From positions 186,001 to 250,000 of the forward strand of contig CAWATA010000002.1 in assembly GCA_963784885.1 (NCBI GenBank): DNA of 64,000 nt. Direction: 5' to 3'. A model generated the notes under the pieces. The model was not told the origin of the DNA, did no database searches, and worked only from the letters and a program-made list of their open reading frames with translations. Position numbers and translations under genes: made by a program. Source of the DNA: RHKX01 sp963784885 (GTDB lineage Bacteria; Actinomycetota; Thermoleophilia; Solirubrobacterales; 70-9). Each line of letters begins with the position of its first letter. The stretch's first letter is position 1. Positions 25,270 through 35,197 of this stretch are shown one piece after another.

Positions 25270-27254
25270 GCGGGACGCCCGACCTGCTGCTTTGCGCTCC
25301 GGCCGGCGAGGCGAGGGGTCTCGCCGGCGCGGCCGCGGCGGTCGCGGTCGCGGCGACGGCGCCGGGGTCGGAGACGAGGACGCTGCTGCTCGACCTGCGA
25401 CGGGAGGCGCGAGCGCTGCGCGGGACCGTCTTCGCCGGGCCGCCCGCACGCGAGCTCGAGGCCGCCTGCCGGGAGGCCGCCGGATTGCGAGGAGCCGCCC
25501 GGGGGCGTCTCTGCTTCGCGGTCGCCTCCGGGGCCGAGGAACGGAGCTCGCCGACGGCGGCGCTCGCCGAGGCGCTCGAGCTCGGCGCCGACCTGGTCGT
25601 CGCAGTCTGCGACCCCGGCGACTTCCGCGGCCTGCTCGCCGTTGCCGCGATCGGCCGCAGTGCCGTCCTGCTCAAGGCCGAACGCGGTTCGCGACGGCCG
25701 CTGATCGCACTGCTCGCGGCGGAGCTCCGCGACGCCGGGATCCCGTTCAAGGCTTGGGTCGCCCCGATCGGCGCGATCGGGGCTCGACGGGCCCTCGCTG
25801 GACTCGAGCCGGGCGGTGAGAGCGGCCGGCGGGCGGTGCGCCTGGCCGGGATGCTGGTCACCGGGCCGGGTCCCGGGCGGAGGCGAGCGGTCGTCCGCCG
25901 GCTGCGGGCCGAGCGCGCCCAGGCGCTTCCGGCGGTGCTCGGGATCGCTCTCCTCGTCGTCGCGCTCGCGCTGATCCTCGTCGCGATCGGGGGTGCCGCC
26001 ACCGCGAAGGGGCGGCTGCAGCGATCGGCCGACCTCGCGGCGATCTCGGCCGCACGCTCGATGCGCGACGACTTCGGGCGCCTCTTTCTGCCGGCCACGC
26101 TCCCGACCGGGTCGCCGAACCCGGCGCACCTGTCGCGGTCGGACTACCTCGATCGCGCCCGCGAATCCGCGGCGCTCGCCGCCGAGCGGAACGACCTCGA
26201 CGCGGGCCTGATCGACGTGAGCTTTCCCGACGATGTCTCCTTCGCGCCGCTCCGGGTCCGGGTCGAGGCCGGCGGCCGGATCGGGCTCGACGGCGACGAG
26301 CGGGCCCGTGACGGCGCCGCGACTTCGGCCATCGCCAAGGCGGAGGTGACGATCGCGGCGGCGGCCGCGGCGAGTGGGCCGGCCGAGACCGCGAGCGGCG
26401 GCGGCTATTCGGGGCCGCTGGCCCACCGGCAGGGCAAGCCGATGCGGCCCGACACGGCGGCTGCCTTCGACCGGATGGCCGCGGCGGCGAGCGCCGCGGG
26501 TGTGTCGATCGTGATCAACTCCGGCTACCGCTCCGATGCCGAGCAGCAGCGCCTCTGGAACGCCAATCCCGACCCGCGCTGGGTCGCGCCACCCGGGACG
26601 TCGCTGCACCGCTGCGGCACCGAGCTCGATCTCGGCCCGGCGACCGCGTACGGATGGCTGGCCGCGAACGCGTCGCGATTCGGCTTCGTCCAGCGCTACT
26701 CCTGGGAGGCGTGGCACTACGGCTACGCCGACGGCCCGGCGCCCTGCTCCGCCGCGGGGGACCGGGTCGCGGCCGCCTCCGCCGAGCCGGACGGAAAGGG
26801 CGGCGGCGAGGCGGGCCTGCCGGGGTTCGTTCCCGTGCGCTTCCGGGCGCCGCTCCTCGAGGCGGCAGCTCGTCACGACGTCTCCGCCTCGCTGCTGGCC
26901 GCGCAGCTGATGGCCGAGTCGAACTTCAACCCGAACGCGATCTCGTCGGCCGGCGCTCAGGGCATCGCGCAGTTCATGCCGGCGACGGCGGCCGCATACG
27001 GGCTCCGAGACCCGTTCGACCCGGTGGCGGCGATCGCCGCCCAGGCGCGGTTGATGGCGGAGCTGCTCGGTCGGTTCGGGTCGGTCGAGCTGGCCCTCGC
27101 GGCCTACAACGCCGGCCCCGGCGCGGTGGCGGCGTGCGGCTGCGTGCCTCCGTATCCGGAGACGCAGGCGTACGTGGCGCGGATCCTCGGCCTGCTCGAC
27201 GGCGCGGGAGAACTCGAGCTCGCACCACCGCTGGAGGTTCGGCTGATCGCCTGA
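25266..27254 (+). CDS. four-part fusion: degenerate P-loop-like module, TadG-like membrane segment, M15B D,D-carboxypeptidase and lytic transglycosylase
   Basis: 662 aa, one frame, ATGA-coupled to the TadE-like gene. Residues 1-205 have an alpha/beta pattern (TRTLLLDLRREARAL, DLVVAVCDPGDFRGL) reminiscent of MinD/CpaE ATPases but without a Walker A Lys. Residues about 215-275 hold one helix flanked by AQALPAVLG and KGRLQRSADLAAISAARSM, the TadG pattern. Residues about 400-490 are a VanY/M15B peptidase: SGYRSDAEQQRLW, SLHRCGTELDLGP (zinc H-x6-D) and WEAWHYGY. Residues about 540-655 are an SLT domain: AESNFNPNAISSAGAQGIAQ with catalytic Glu, and AYNAGPGAV. The protein should present two peptidoglycan-cutting activities outside the membrane, anchored by a pilus-type helix. 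Confidence 0.88.
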   Translation: MSGTPDLLLCAPAGEARGLAGAAAAVAVAATAPGSETRTLLLDLRREARALRGTVFAGPPARELEAACREAAGLRGAARGRLCFAVASGAEERSSPTAALAEALELGADLVVAVCDPGDFRGLLAVAAIGRSAVLLKAERGSRRPLIALLAAELRDAGIPFKAWVAPIGAIGARRALAGLEPGGESGRRAVRLAGMLVTGPGPGRRRAVVRRLRAERAQALPAVLGIALLVVALALILVAIGGAATAKGRLQRSADLAAISAARSMRDDFGRLFLPATLPTGSPNPAHLSRSDYLDRARESAALAAERNDLDAGLIDVSFPDDVSFAPLRVRVEAGGRIGLDGDERARDGAATSAIAKAEVTIAAAAAASGPAETASGGGYSGPLAHRQGKPMRPDTAAAFDRMAAAASAAGVSIVINSGYRSDAEQQRLWNANPDPRWVAPPGTSLHRCGTELDLGPATAYGWLAANASRFGFVQRYSWEAWHYGYADGPAPCSAAGDRVAAASAEPDGKGGGEAGLPGFVPVRFRAPLLEAAARHDVSASLLAAQLMAESNFNPNAISSAGAQGIAQFMPATAAAYGLRDPFDPVAAIAAQARLMAELLGRFGSVELALAAYNAGPGAVAACGCVPPYPETQAYVARILGLLDGAGELELAPPLEVRLIA

Positions 27255-27272
27255 TCGATAGGCTGCCGCGCC

Positions 27273-27740
27273 ATGGCGCTGATGAAGATTCACGGCATCG
27301 AGGAGACGAGGGCGATGGTCGGCAAGACGGTCGGCCCGTGCGAGTGGCGCGAGGTCACCCAGGCCGACATCGACGACTTCGCCCGGCTCTCCGGGGATGA
27401 TCAGTGGATTCACGTCGACGTCGAGCGGGCGAAGCGGGAGAGCCCGTACGGAGAGACGATCGCGCACGGCAATCTGACCCTCTCGATGATCGACGGCATG
27501 CGCCTCGCCCTGGTCGAGATGACCGGCTTCAAGCTCGGCGTCAACTACGGCTGGAACAAGGTGCGATTCCCGGCCCCCGTGCCCGCAGGCTCTCGGGTCC
27601 GCGCGACCGCGGAGATCATCTCCGTCGACGACGTCGGCGGCGGCTGGTTTCAGGAGGTCGTCCGCTTCGTCGTCGAGGTCGAGGGGAACGAGAAGCCCTG
27701 CTGCGTAGCCGACGCCGTCGGCCGCGTCCTGGTCGACTAG
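27273..27740 (+). CDS. MaoC-like (R)-specific enoyl-CoA hydratase
   Basis: 155 aa single hot-dog fold. The hydratase motif is seen as FARLSGDDQWIHVD followed by GETIAHGNLTLS (D...H dyad in the overhanging segment). Members hydrate enoyl-CoA to (R)-3-hydroxyacyl-CoA in fatty-acid or polyhydroxyalkanoate metabolism. TAGGCT (27259-27264) lies 8 nt before the ATG. No PHA synthase is present, so the role is general acyl-CoA metabolism by inference. Confidence 0.9.
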   Translation: MALMKIHGIEETRAMVGKTVGPCEWREVTQADIDDFARLSGDDQWIHVDVERAKRESPYGETIAHGNLTLSMIDGMRLALVEMTGFKLGVNYGWNKVRFPAPVPAGSRVRATAEIISVDDVGGGWFQEVVRFVVEVEGNEKPCCVADAVGRVLVD

Positions 27741-27825
27741 TCGGTGCCGGCGGACCGGGGAACGACGGCGGCCGCGGCCGACGGCACGGCCTTCGAGGAT
27801 TGAGAGGAACGAGCGCCGGCGCCCG

Positions 27826-28260
27826 CTACTTGACCGTGAGCGTGCCCTCCATCCCCGCCTCGCGGTGACCGGGAACCGAGCAGTAGAACGTGTACGTCCC
27901 GGGCTTCAGGTCCGCCGTCGTGGTCGTCGTCGAATCGGTGATCACGTCGGTCTTGGCGATCTCGTTGGCGGACTCGTCCTCGATGACGACGTCGTGGCCG
28001 ATCGAGGCCGGGTTGTCGAACTCGATCGTGGAGTTGCCGGCCTTGGCCGTGACGTCCGTCTCGGTGTAGGCGAGCTGGCCGCTCGAGTCGGCCTCGAAGG
28101 TGACGGTCTCGCCACCGCCGCTCGAGGTCGATGCCTCGGTCGTGCTCGTGGACTCTGCCGCGGTGCTGCTCGAGTCGTCGCTGCTGCCGCACGCCGCCAG
28201 GGCGAGCGCCGCGAGACCGAGGATCGCCACCGCCGCGAGGGTCGTCAATCGCGTCTTCAA
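27826..28260 (-). CDS. cupredoxin-domain lipoprotein (plastocyanin/azurin-like)
   Basis: 144 aa. Signal peptide ends in the lipobox LAAC (Cys about residue 24). A Ser/Thr-rich linker follows, then a cupredoxin domain with the type-1 copper ligands: His in SIGHDVVI, then Cys, His and Met in FYCSVPGHREAGMEG. It is probably a surface-anchored copper electron carrier or copper-binding protein. The TTG start is supported by AGGAGG 7 nt upstream. It stands alone, with no oxidase or nitrite reductase next to it. Confidence 0.93.
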   Translation of the reverse strand: MKTRLTTLAAVAILGLAALALAACGSSDDSSSTAAESTSTTEASTSSGGGETVTFEADSSGQLAYTETDVTAKAGNSTIEFDNPASIGHDVVIEDESANEIAKTDVITDSTTTTTADLKPGTYTFYCSVPGHREAGMEGTLTVK

Positions 28261-28364
28261 AGGACTTCCTCCTGTGCCTTGTGGGTCCCGTGGACCCTAC
28301 TCCGCCGGTCGTCCGGGGCGAAGCGATTCCCGGCACCCGACCGGGCCGTTGTGATCCGCCGCCG

Positions 28365-29195
28365 CTAGTGGCCGTGGAACGTCGGCTGCTCGCCGGCGAA
28401 GAAATCGCGGACGCCGTTCTGGAGATCCTCGGTGCCCATCGAGTCGGCGATGCCGTGGCGCTCGATCTGGAGGTGATCGGCGAGGGAGTTGTCGAGGCTC
28501 TCCCAGACGAGCTTCTTGACCATCCGCTGGTAGTGGGGCGACTTGGCGGCGAACTCGGCCGCCTTCGCCCCGGCGACGAGCAGGAGCTCGTCGGGGTCCA
28601 CGATCTCGGAGACGAGCCCGCGCTCGAGCGCGTCCGCCGCGGTCATGTTCGGGTCCTCGAGCATCAGCTCGCAGGCGGCCGCGGGGCCGACTACCCGGGG
28701 GAGGAAGTAGGTCATGCCTCCGTCCGGCGAGGCACCGATGCGGCCGTAGGCGCAGACGAAGAACGCCTTTTCCGAGGCGATCCGGATGTCGCACATGAGC
28801 GCGAGCGAGAAGCCGGCGCCGGCGGCAGGCCCGTTGACGGCCGCGATCACCGGGCAGGGAATCCGCTTGAAGTCGACGATCGCCTGGTGGAGGACGTCGG
28901 CGCCGCGGCGGACCTGCTGGACGAGGTCGATGTCGGGATCCTCGATGCCGCGACGGAACCAGTTGACGTCGCCGCCGGCCGAGAACGCGCGGCCCTCGCC
29001 GGTGACGATCAGCGCGCGGATCGGCGCCCGGTCGGCGAGCCACGGGGCGATCTCGGCGAGCTCGGCGATCATCTCCGGGCTCATCGCGTTCATGTCGTCG
29101 GGCCGCGAGAGCGTCAGCGTTCCGACGGGTCCCTCGGCCTCGAACCGCATCGTCTTCAGCTCCGGTGGAGCGGTGGTCGTCAGAGGGTCGGTCAT
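28365..29195 (-). CDS. enoyl-CoA hydratase/isomerase family protein
   Basis: 276 aa crotonase-fold protein. Oxyanion-hole segments: ALIVTGEGRAFSAGGDVNWF and NGPAAGAGFSLALMCDIRIA. In place of the usual catalytic Glu of the second site it has FFVCAYGRIGASPDGGMTYF, where Asp of SPDGG matches PaaG-like isomerases. It likely acts in beta-oxidation of fatty acids or aromatic degradation. ATG 29195 is chosen because GGAG lies 5-6 nt upstream; a GTG two codons earlier is possible. Divergent from uvrC. Confidence 0.9.
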   Translation of the reverse strand: MTDPLTTTAPPELKTMRFEAEGPVGTLTLSRPDDMNAMSPEMIAELAEIAPWLADRAPIRALIVTGEGRAFSAGGDVNWFRRGIEDPDIDLVQQVRRGADVLHQAIVDFKRIPCPVIAAVNGPAAGAGFSLALMCDIRIASEKAFFVCAYGRIGASPDGGMTYFLPRVVGPAAACELMLEDPNMTAADALERGLVSEIVDPDELLLVAGAKAAEFAAKSPHYQRMVKKLVWESLDNSLADHLQIERHGIADSMGTEDLQNGVRDFFAGEQPTFHGH

Positions 29196-29254
29196 GCTCA
29201 CTCCACGGTCTCGCGGGCTCGGATCAGGCGCGAGTGTATGGCGCGGCCGCTCCC

Positions 29255-29260
29255 TACAGT
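29255..29260 (+). promoter_or_regulatory. -10 box of uvrC
   Basis: TACAGT ends 9 nt before the uvrC ATG. No Shine-Dalgarno is visible. Confidence 0.4.
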
Positions 29261-29269
29261 TGGGTGCCC

Positions 29270-31144
29270 ATGAGCGGATCAGGCGACAGGCGCCGCGAGC
29301 ACATCTCCGAGCAGCGGAAGCGCCTGCCCGACCAGCCCGGCGTCTACATGTTCAAGGACGGCGACGGCAGGGTCGTCTACGTCGGCAAGTCGCGGTCGAT
29401 CCGCAAGCGCGTCGCGAGCCATTTCTCCTCGCGGACGACGCTCGGCCGCCTCGCCGACGAGATCGAGACGATCGACTTCCTCGTCACCGGCACCGAGGCC
29501 GAGGCGCTGATCGCCGAGCAGCAGTTCATCAAGCGCCACCGCCCGATCCTCAACGTGAAGCTGCGCGACGACAAGTCGTACCCCTACATCGGCATCAGCC
29601 TCGACGAGGAGTTCCCCCGGGTCTACTTCACGCGCGAGCGCCACCGCCCCAACCGCGCCTACTTCGGCCCCTACGCGAGCGCGCGCCGGGTCCGCGAGAC
29701 GCTCGAGTTGCTGGGCAAGCTCTTCCAGTACCGGACCTGCGAGGGCGCCGACCCCGGCCGGCGCTCCGGGGTGCCCTGCCTCGACTACTACATAAAGCGC
29801 TGCGGGGCGCCCTGCGTCGGCTACGTCGACGCGGAGGAGTACGGGCGCAACATCGACGCGATCCGCCGCTTTCTCTCCGGCCGCTTCCGCGACGTCGAGC
29901 GCGACCTGCTCGCGAAGATGGAGGAGGCCGCCGACGGGCAGGAGTTCGAGCGCGCGGCCCTGTTCCGCGACCGCGTGACCGCGATCCGCTCGCTGATGGA
30001 GCGCCAGCAGGTCGCCGGCGAGCAGGTCGGCACCGCGGACCTGATCGGGGTCGCGGTCGAGGGCCAGGAGGCCAATGCACAGGTCTTCCAGGTCCGCGAT
30101 GGGGTCCTCACCGAGCGCCAGGGTTTCTACCTCGACAACAAGGGCGAAGACGACCTCGACGAGGTCGGCGAGCAGTTCATCGCCCAGTACTACGAGGCGT
30201 CGCCGACGGTGCCGCCGCTCGTCGTCGTCGGACCGGAGCTCTCGGAGCGGACCGCGCTCCTCGCGGAGGCGCTGAGCGAACGACGCGGGACGGCGGTCGA
30301 GGTCCGGGCGGCCGAGCGCGGCGACAAGCGCCGGCTCCGGGAGCTCGCCGAGCGCAACGCCCGCCTGGCGCTCGCGCAGGACAAGCTCCGCCGCGAGCGT
30401 CGTCGCCGCGAGCGGACCGAGGCACTCGCCGAGCTCGCCGAGGCGCTCGGCCTGGAGGACGTTCCGATCCGGATCGAGGGCTACGACATCTCCAACCTCG
30501 GGCCCGAGCACACGGTCGCATCGATGGTGGTCTTCGAGGGCGGTGCGCCGAAGAAGTCGGACTACCGGCGGTTCCGGATCCGCGGCATCGAGGGCGCCTC
30601 CGACGACTTCGCGTCGATGAACGAGGTTCTCTCCAGACGGCTCGCCCGCTACCTCGACGAGAGCGGCAAGTCGCCGCACGACGCCGAGCTCGACGCCAGC
30701 TTCGCCGCCCTGCCGGGGCTGATCATGATCGACGGGGGCAAGGGGCAGCTCGCGGCCGGCGTCCGGGCGCTCGAGCCGCTGATCGAACGCGGCACGACGG
30801 TGATCTCGCTGGCCAAGCGGCTCGAGGAGGTCTACGTCCCGGGCCGCTCGCAGCCGCTTCCGATCCGCCCCGACACCGAGGCCTCTCGCCTGCTCCAGCG
30901 CGTCCGCGACGAGGCTCATCGCTTCGCCCTCGACCTTCATCGCAAGCGCCGCGACAAGGCGATGACCGGTTCGGTGCTCGACGGCCTCCGCGGCGTCGGA
31001 CCGGCCCGCAAGCGGGCGCTGCTCGGCCACTTCGGCTCGCCCGAGCGCTTTCTCGCCGCCTCCGCCGAGGAGATCGCGGCTGTACCCGGCATCCCCGGGA
31101 AGCTCGCCCGCGACATCCATCGCCAGCTCAACCGGGCCGGCTGA
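29270..31144 (+). CDS. uvrC: excinuclease ABC subunit UvrC
   Basis: 624 aa from ATG 29270. UvrC makes both incisions in nucleotide excision repair. N-terminal GIY-YIG nuclease (GVYMFKDGDGRVVYVGKSRS, about residues 23-42), a UVR UvrB-binding motif (about 205-240), an RNase H-like C-terminal nuclease with GYDISNLGPEHTVASMVVF and MIDGGKGQL, and tandem helix-hairpin-helix motifs (LRGVGPARKRALLGHFGS, PGIPGKLARDIH). All expected catalytic regions are present. No other uvr genes are in the window. Confidence 0.97.
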   Translation: MSGSGDRRREHISEQRKRLPDQPGVYMFKDGDGRVVYVGKSRSIRKRVASHFSSRTTLGRLADEIETIDFLVTGTEAEALIAEQQFIKRHRPILNVKLRDDKSYPYIGISLDEEFPRVYFTRERHRPNRAYFGPYASARRVRETLELLGKLFQYRTCEGADPGRRSGVPCLDYYIKRCGAPCVGYVDAEEYGRNIDAIRRFLSGRFRDVERDLLAKMEEAADGQEFERAALFRDRVTAIRSLMERQQVAGEQVGTADLIGVAVEGQEANAQVFQVRDGVLTERQGFYLDNKGEDDLDEVGEQFIAQYYEASPTVPPLVVVGPELSERTALLAEALSERRGTAVEVRAAERGDKRRLRELAERNARLALAQDKLRRERRRRERTEALAELAEALGLEDVPIRIEGYDISNLGPEHTVASMVVFEGGAPKKSDYRRFRIRGIEGASDDFASMNEVLSRRLARYLDESGKSPHDAELDASFAALPGLIMIDGGKGQLAAGVRALEPLIERGTTVISLAKRLEEVYVPGRSQPLPIRPDTEASRLLQRVRDEAHRFALDLHRKRRDKAMTGSVLDGLRGVGPARKRALLGHFGSPERFLAASAEEIAAVPGIPGKLARDIHRQLNRAG

Positions 31145-31168
31145 TCCCGAGGTTCATAATGCGCGGCT

Positions 31169-32083
31169 GTGCCAGAAGCCGTGATCAGCGTCAGGGGGCT
31201 GCGCAAGTCCTACGGCGATCTCGATGCGCTGCGCGGCATCGACCTCGATGTCCACCGCGGCGAGATCTTCGCGTTCCTCGGCCCCAACGGGGCGGGAAAG
31301 ACGACCGCGATCTCGATCATGGAGGGCTACCTCGACCGCGACGGCGGCGAGGTCGAGGTCCTCGGCGCCGATCCGGCGACGGCGGGCCGCGATTGGCGCG
31401 GGCGGGTCGGCTTCGTCCTCCAGGAATGCCGGATGGAGCCGCTTCTGACCGTGCGCGAGACCCTCGAGATGTACGCGGGCTACTACCCGGCCCCGCGATC
31501 GGTGGACGAGACGATCGAGCTCGTCGGCCTCGCCGAGAAGGCCGATGAGCGAACCGGGCGCCTGTCCGGCGGCCAGCAGCGCCGGCTCGACGTCGCGGTC
31601 GCGTTGATCGGCGACGCCGAGCTGCTCTTCCTCGACGAGCCGACCACCGGCTTCGACCCCTCCGCCCGCCGCGCCGCCTGGCAGGTGATCGAGGGCCTTC
31701 GCGAGCTCGGCAAGACCGTTCTGCTGACCACCCACTACATGGACGAGGCCCAGGAGCTGGCCGACCGGGTCGCGGTGATCGCGGCCGGCCGGATCATCGC
31801 CGGCGGGACTCCCGACGACCTCGGCGGGCGGGCCGATGCGGCGAGCGTGATCAGCTTCGAGATCTCCGACGGCAACGCGGGTCGTCTCCGCGCCGCGATC
31901 GCGGGCGAGTGGGCCGGTTCGAACGGGCGGCTCGAGCTGCGGACCGGGGATCCGACCCGGAGCCTGCACGAGCTCACGGGGTGGGCGCTCGCCAACGACG
32001 TCGCCCTCGTCCGGCTTCAGGTCGTGCGCCCGAGCCTCGAAGACGTCTACCTCGAGCTGACCGGGACGGAGGCCGGGTCGTGA
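31169..32083 (+). CDS. ABC transporter ATP-binding protein (ABC-2 exporter type)
   Basis: 304 aa. Walker A GPNGAGKTTAI (about residue 38), Q-loop LQECRMEP, signature LSGGQQRRLDVAVALIG, Walker B LLFLDEPTTGFDP and the His switch TTHYMDEAQ. The C-terminal 80 residues resemble the DrrA/CcmA-type extension. CATAAT (31155-31160) is 8 nt before the GTG start. It overlaps the permease gene by 4 bases. Together they form a half-type exporter, of the family that moves drugs or lipids; the substrate is unknown. Confidence 0.93.
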   Translation: MPEAVISVRGLRKSYGDLDALRGIDLDVHRGEIFAFLGPNGAGKTTAISIMEGYLDRDGGEVEVLGADPATAGRDWRGRVGFVLQECRMEPLLTVRETLEMYAGYYPAPRSVDETIELVGLAEKADERTGRLSGGQQRRLDVAVALIGDAELLFLDEPTTGFDPSARRAAWQVIEGLRELGKTVLLTTHYMDEAQELADRVAVIAAGRIIAGGTPDDLGGRADAASVISFEISDGNAGRLRAAIAGEWAGSNGRLELRTGDPTRSLHELTGWALANDVALVRLQVVRPSLEDVYLELTGTEAGS

Positions 32084-32850
32084 GCGCCGCCGCCCTGGTC
32101 GTCCACCAGTTCCGCTTCGAGCAGAGGGTCTTCTGGCGCAGCCCCGCCGCCGTGTTCTTCACGGTCATGTTCCCGGTCATCTTCCTGCTGCTGTTCGCAT
32201 CGCTGTTCGGCGATCAGGAGATCAAGGGGCTCGGGATCGACGCGGCCACCTACTACGTGCCTGGGATCATCACCCTCGCCGTCGTCTCCGCGACGCTCGT
32301 GAACGTCTCGATGCGGATGGTCGAGATGCGAGAGAGCGGACGGCTGAAGCGGCTGCACGGGACGCCGCTGCCGACCTGGGCCTACATCGGCGGCCGGATC
32401 GGCAACGCGTTCGTCATCTCCGTTCTGATGGTCGTGATCGTCACCCTGCTCGGACGCCTGCTCTACGGCGTCGAGGTCCCGACGGAGACGATCCCCGCCC
32501 TGCTGGTGACGCTGATCGTCGGCACGTTCGCCTTCTGCTCGCTCGGCGTCGCTCTCAGCATCGCGATCCCGAGCGAGCAGGCGGCGCCGCCGATCACGAA
32601 CTTCACCGTCCTCCCGCTCTACTTCCTCTCCGGCGTCTTCGTGCCCGAGAGCGAGATCCCCGACAGCGTTCTCACCTTCGCCTCGCTGTTCCCGATCCGG
32701 CCGTTCTTCCAGGCGTTCCTGACGGCCTACGATCCGCTCACCCAGGGGGCGGGGTTCGACTGGGGCCACCTCGCCGTGGTCGCCGCCTGGGGAATCGCCG
32801 GAATCCTCATCGCAGCGCGGTTCTTCCGCTGGTCGCCGCGCCACGGGTGA
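32080..32850 (+). CDS. ABC-2 type transporter permease
   Basis: 256 aa from GTG 32080, overlapping the ATPase stop (GTGA). Six hydrophobic segments, starting AVFFTVMFPVIFLLLFASLF, then GIITLAVVSATLVNVSMRM, NAFVISVLMVVIVTLLGRLL, ALLVTLIVGTFAFCSLGVAL, LPLYFLSGVFVPESEIP (the conserved ABC-2 loop) and AVVAAWGIAGILIAARFF. The RESGRLKRLHGTPLP stretch is the coupling region of DrrB-like permeases. Confidence 0.92.
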   Translation: MSAAALVVHQFRFEQRVFWRSPAAVFFTVMFPVIFLLLFASLFGDQEIKGLGIDAATYYVPGIITLAVVSATLVNVSMRMVEMRESGRLKRLHGTPLPTWAYIGGRIGNAFVISVLMVVIVTLLGRLLYGVEVPTETIPALLVTLIVGTFAFCSLGVALSIAIPSEQAAPPITNFTVLPLYFLSGVFVPESEIPDSVLTFASLFPIRPFFQAFLTAYDPLTQGAGFDWGHLAVVAAWGIAGILIAARFFRWSPRHG

Positions 32851-32970
32851 GTCCCGGAAACGGCTCCGTAGTCGCGACGGGGGCAGGAACTCCCGCACCT
32901 GCATAGGCTTAGACGGCGGCCGCGATCGAACGCGGCGCACTCATTCACGGCTCTCAACCAGGAGGAACCA

Positions 32971-33969
<999 letters not shown>

Positions 33970-33982
33970 GGCCGCGGCGGCC

Positions 33983-35197
33983 GTGAGCGAGCGCGGGCGA
34001 TTCGGGAAGGCGTCGGTCCGCGAAGCCGACGTCGCGGACCGCACCGTCCTGGTGCGGGCCGACCTCAACGTGCCGCTGACTGCAGGCTCCGTCGGCGATG
34101 ACACGCGGATCCGCGCGGCGCTGCCGACGATCGAGCTGCTCCGCGACCGCGGGGCCGCGATCGTCCTCTGCTCGCACCTCGGGCGCCCGGAGGGGCGGGA
34201 CCCGGAGCTCTCGATGCGGCCGGTGGCCGCCCGGCTCGGGGAGCTGCTCGGGGTCGAGGTCGCGCTGGCGCCCGGAATCGTCGGCGACGACGTCGAGTCG
34301 GCCGCGCGGACGCTCGAGCCGGGCGACGTCCTGCTGCTCGAGAACACCCGCTGGGAGGCCGGCGAGAAGGCCAACGACGACGGGCTCGCCGACCGGCTCG
34401 CCGCGCTCGCGGAGGTCTACGTCAACGATGCCTTCGGCGCCGCCCATCGAGCGCACGCCTCGACTGAGGGGGTCGCCCACCGGCTGCCCGCCTATGCCGG
34501 GCTGCTGCTCGAGCGCGAGGTTCGCGAGCTGACCTCGGTCCTCGACGATCCCGCGCGACCGCTGGTCGTGGTCCTCGGCGGCGCCAAGGTCACCGACAAG
34601 GTCGGGGTCATCGAGCGCTTCCTCGAGATCGCCGACCGGATCCTGATCGGCGGCGCGATGTGCTTCAGCTTCTTCCGCGCCCAGGGCCACGAGACCGGTG
34701 ACTCGCTCGTCGAGGAGGAGGGCATCGAGCTCGCGCGCCGGGCGCTCGAGCTCGCCGCCGGATCGGACTGCGAGCTCGAGCTTCCGACCGACCTCGTGCT
34801 CGGCGCCGGCTTCTCCGCTGAAGCCGACCCGGTCGAGATCGACGGCATCGACGTCCCCGACGGGATGATGGGGCTCGACATCGGCCCGGCGAGCGCCCAC
34901 GCCTATGCGGGGGCGATCGCCGCCGCCGGCACCGTTTTCTGGAACGGGCCGATGGGGGCGTTCGAGCTGCCGCCGTTCGCCGCGGGAACCCGCGCGGTCG
35001 CCGAAGCCGTGGCGGCCACCGATGCGACGACGATCGTCGGCGGCGGCGACTCCGGTGCGGCGCTGACCGAGTTCGGGCTCGCCGACGAGGTGAGCTGGCT
35101 GTCGACCGGCGGCGGTGCATCCCTGGAGCTGATCGAAGGCAAGCCGCTGCCCGGGGTCGAGGCGCTGCGGGATTCCGACGGAGAGGATGGAAGCTGA
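33983..35197 (+). CDS. pgk: phosphoglycerate kinase
   Basis: 404 aa. Transfers phosphate from 1,3-bisphosphoglycerate to ADP. RADLNVPL, the substrate region SHLGRPEG, LLLENTRWEAGEKAND, NDAFGAAHRAHAST, VVLGGAKVTDK, and the nucleotide-binding VGGGDSGAAL with STGGGASLELIEGK. GTG start 13 bases after gap. The stop TGA is followed at once by the tpiA ATG. Confidence 0.97.
   Translation: MSERGRFGKASVREADVADRTVLVRADLNVPLTAGSVGDDTRIRAALPTIELLRDRGAAIVLCSHLGRPEGRDPELSMRPVAARLGELLGVEVALAPGIVGDDVESAARTLEPGDVLLLENTRWEAGEKANDDGLADRLAALAEVYVNDAFGAAHRAHASTEGVAHRLPAYAGLLLEREVRELTSVLDDPARPLVVVLGGAKVTDKVGVIERFLEIADRILIGGAMCFSFFRAQGHETGDSLVEEEGIELARRALELAAGSDCELELPTDLVLGAGFSAEADPVEIDGIDVPDGMMGLDIGPASAHAYAGAIAAAGTVFWNGPMGAFELPPFAAGTRAVAEAVAATDATTIVGGGDSGAALTEFGLADEVSWLSTGGGASLELIEGKPLPGVEALRDSDGEDGS

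Noticed and set aside
24564..27254. Complete Tad pilus locus
   Set aside because: No TadA ATPase, TadB/C membrane platform, secretin or Flp pilin gene is present in the window, so only a pilus-like operon can be claimed.
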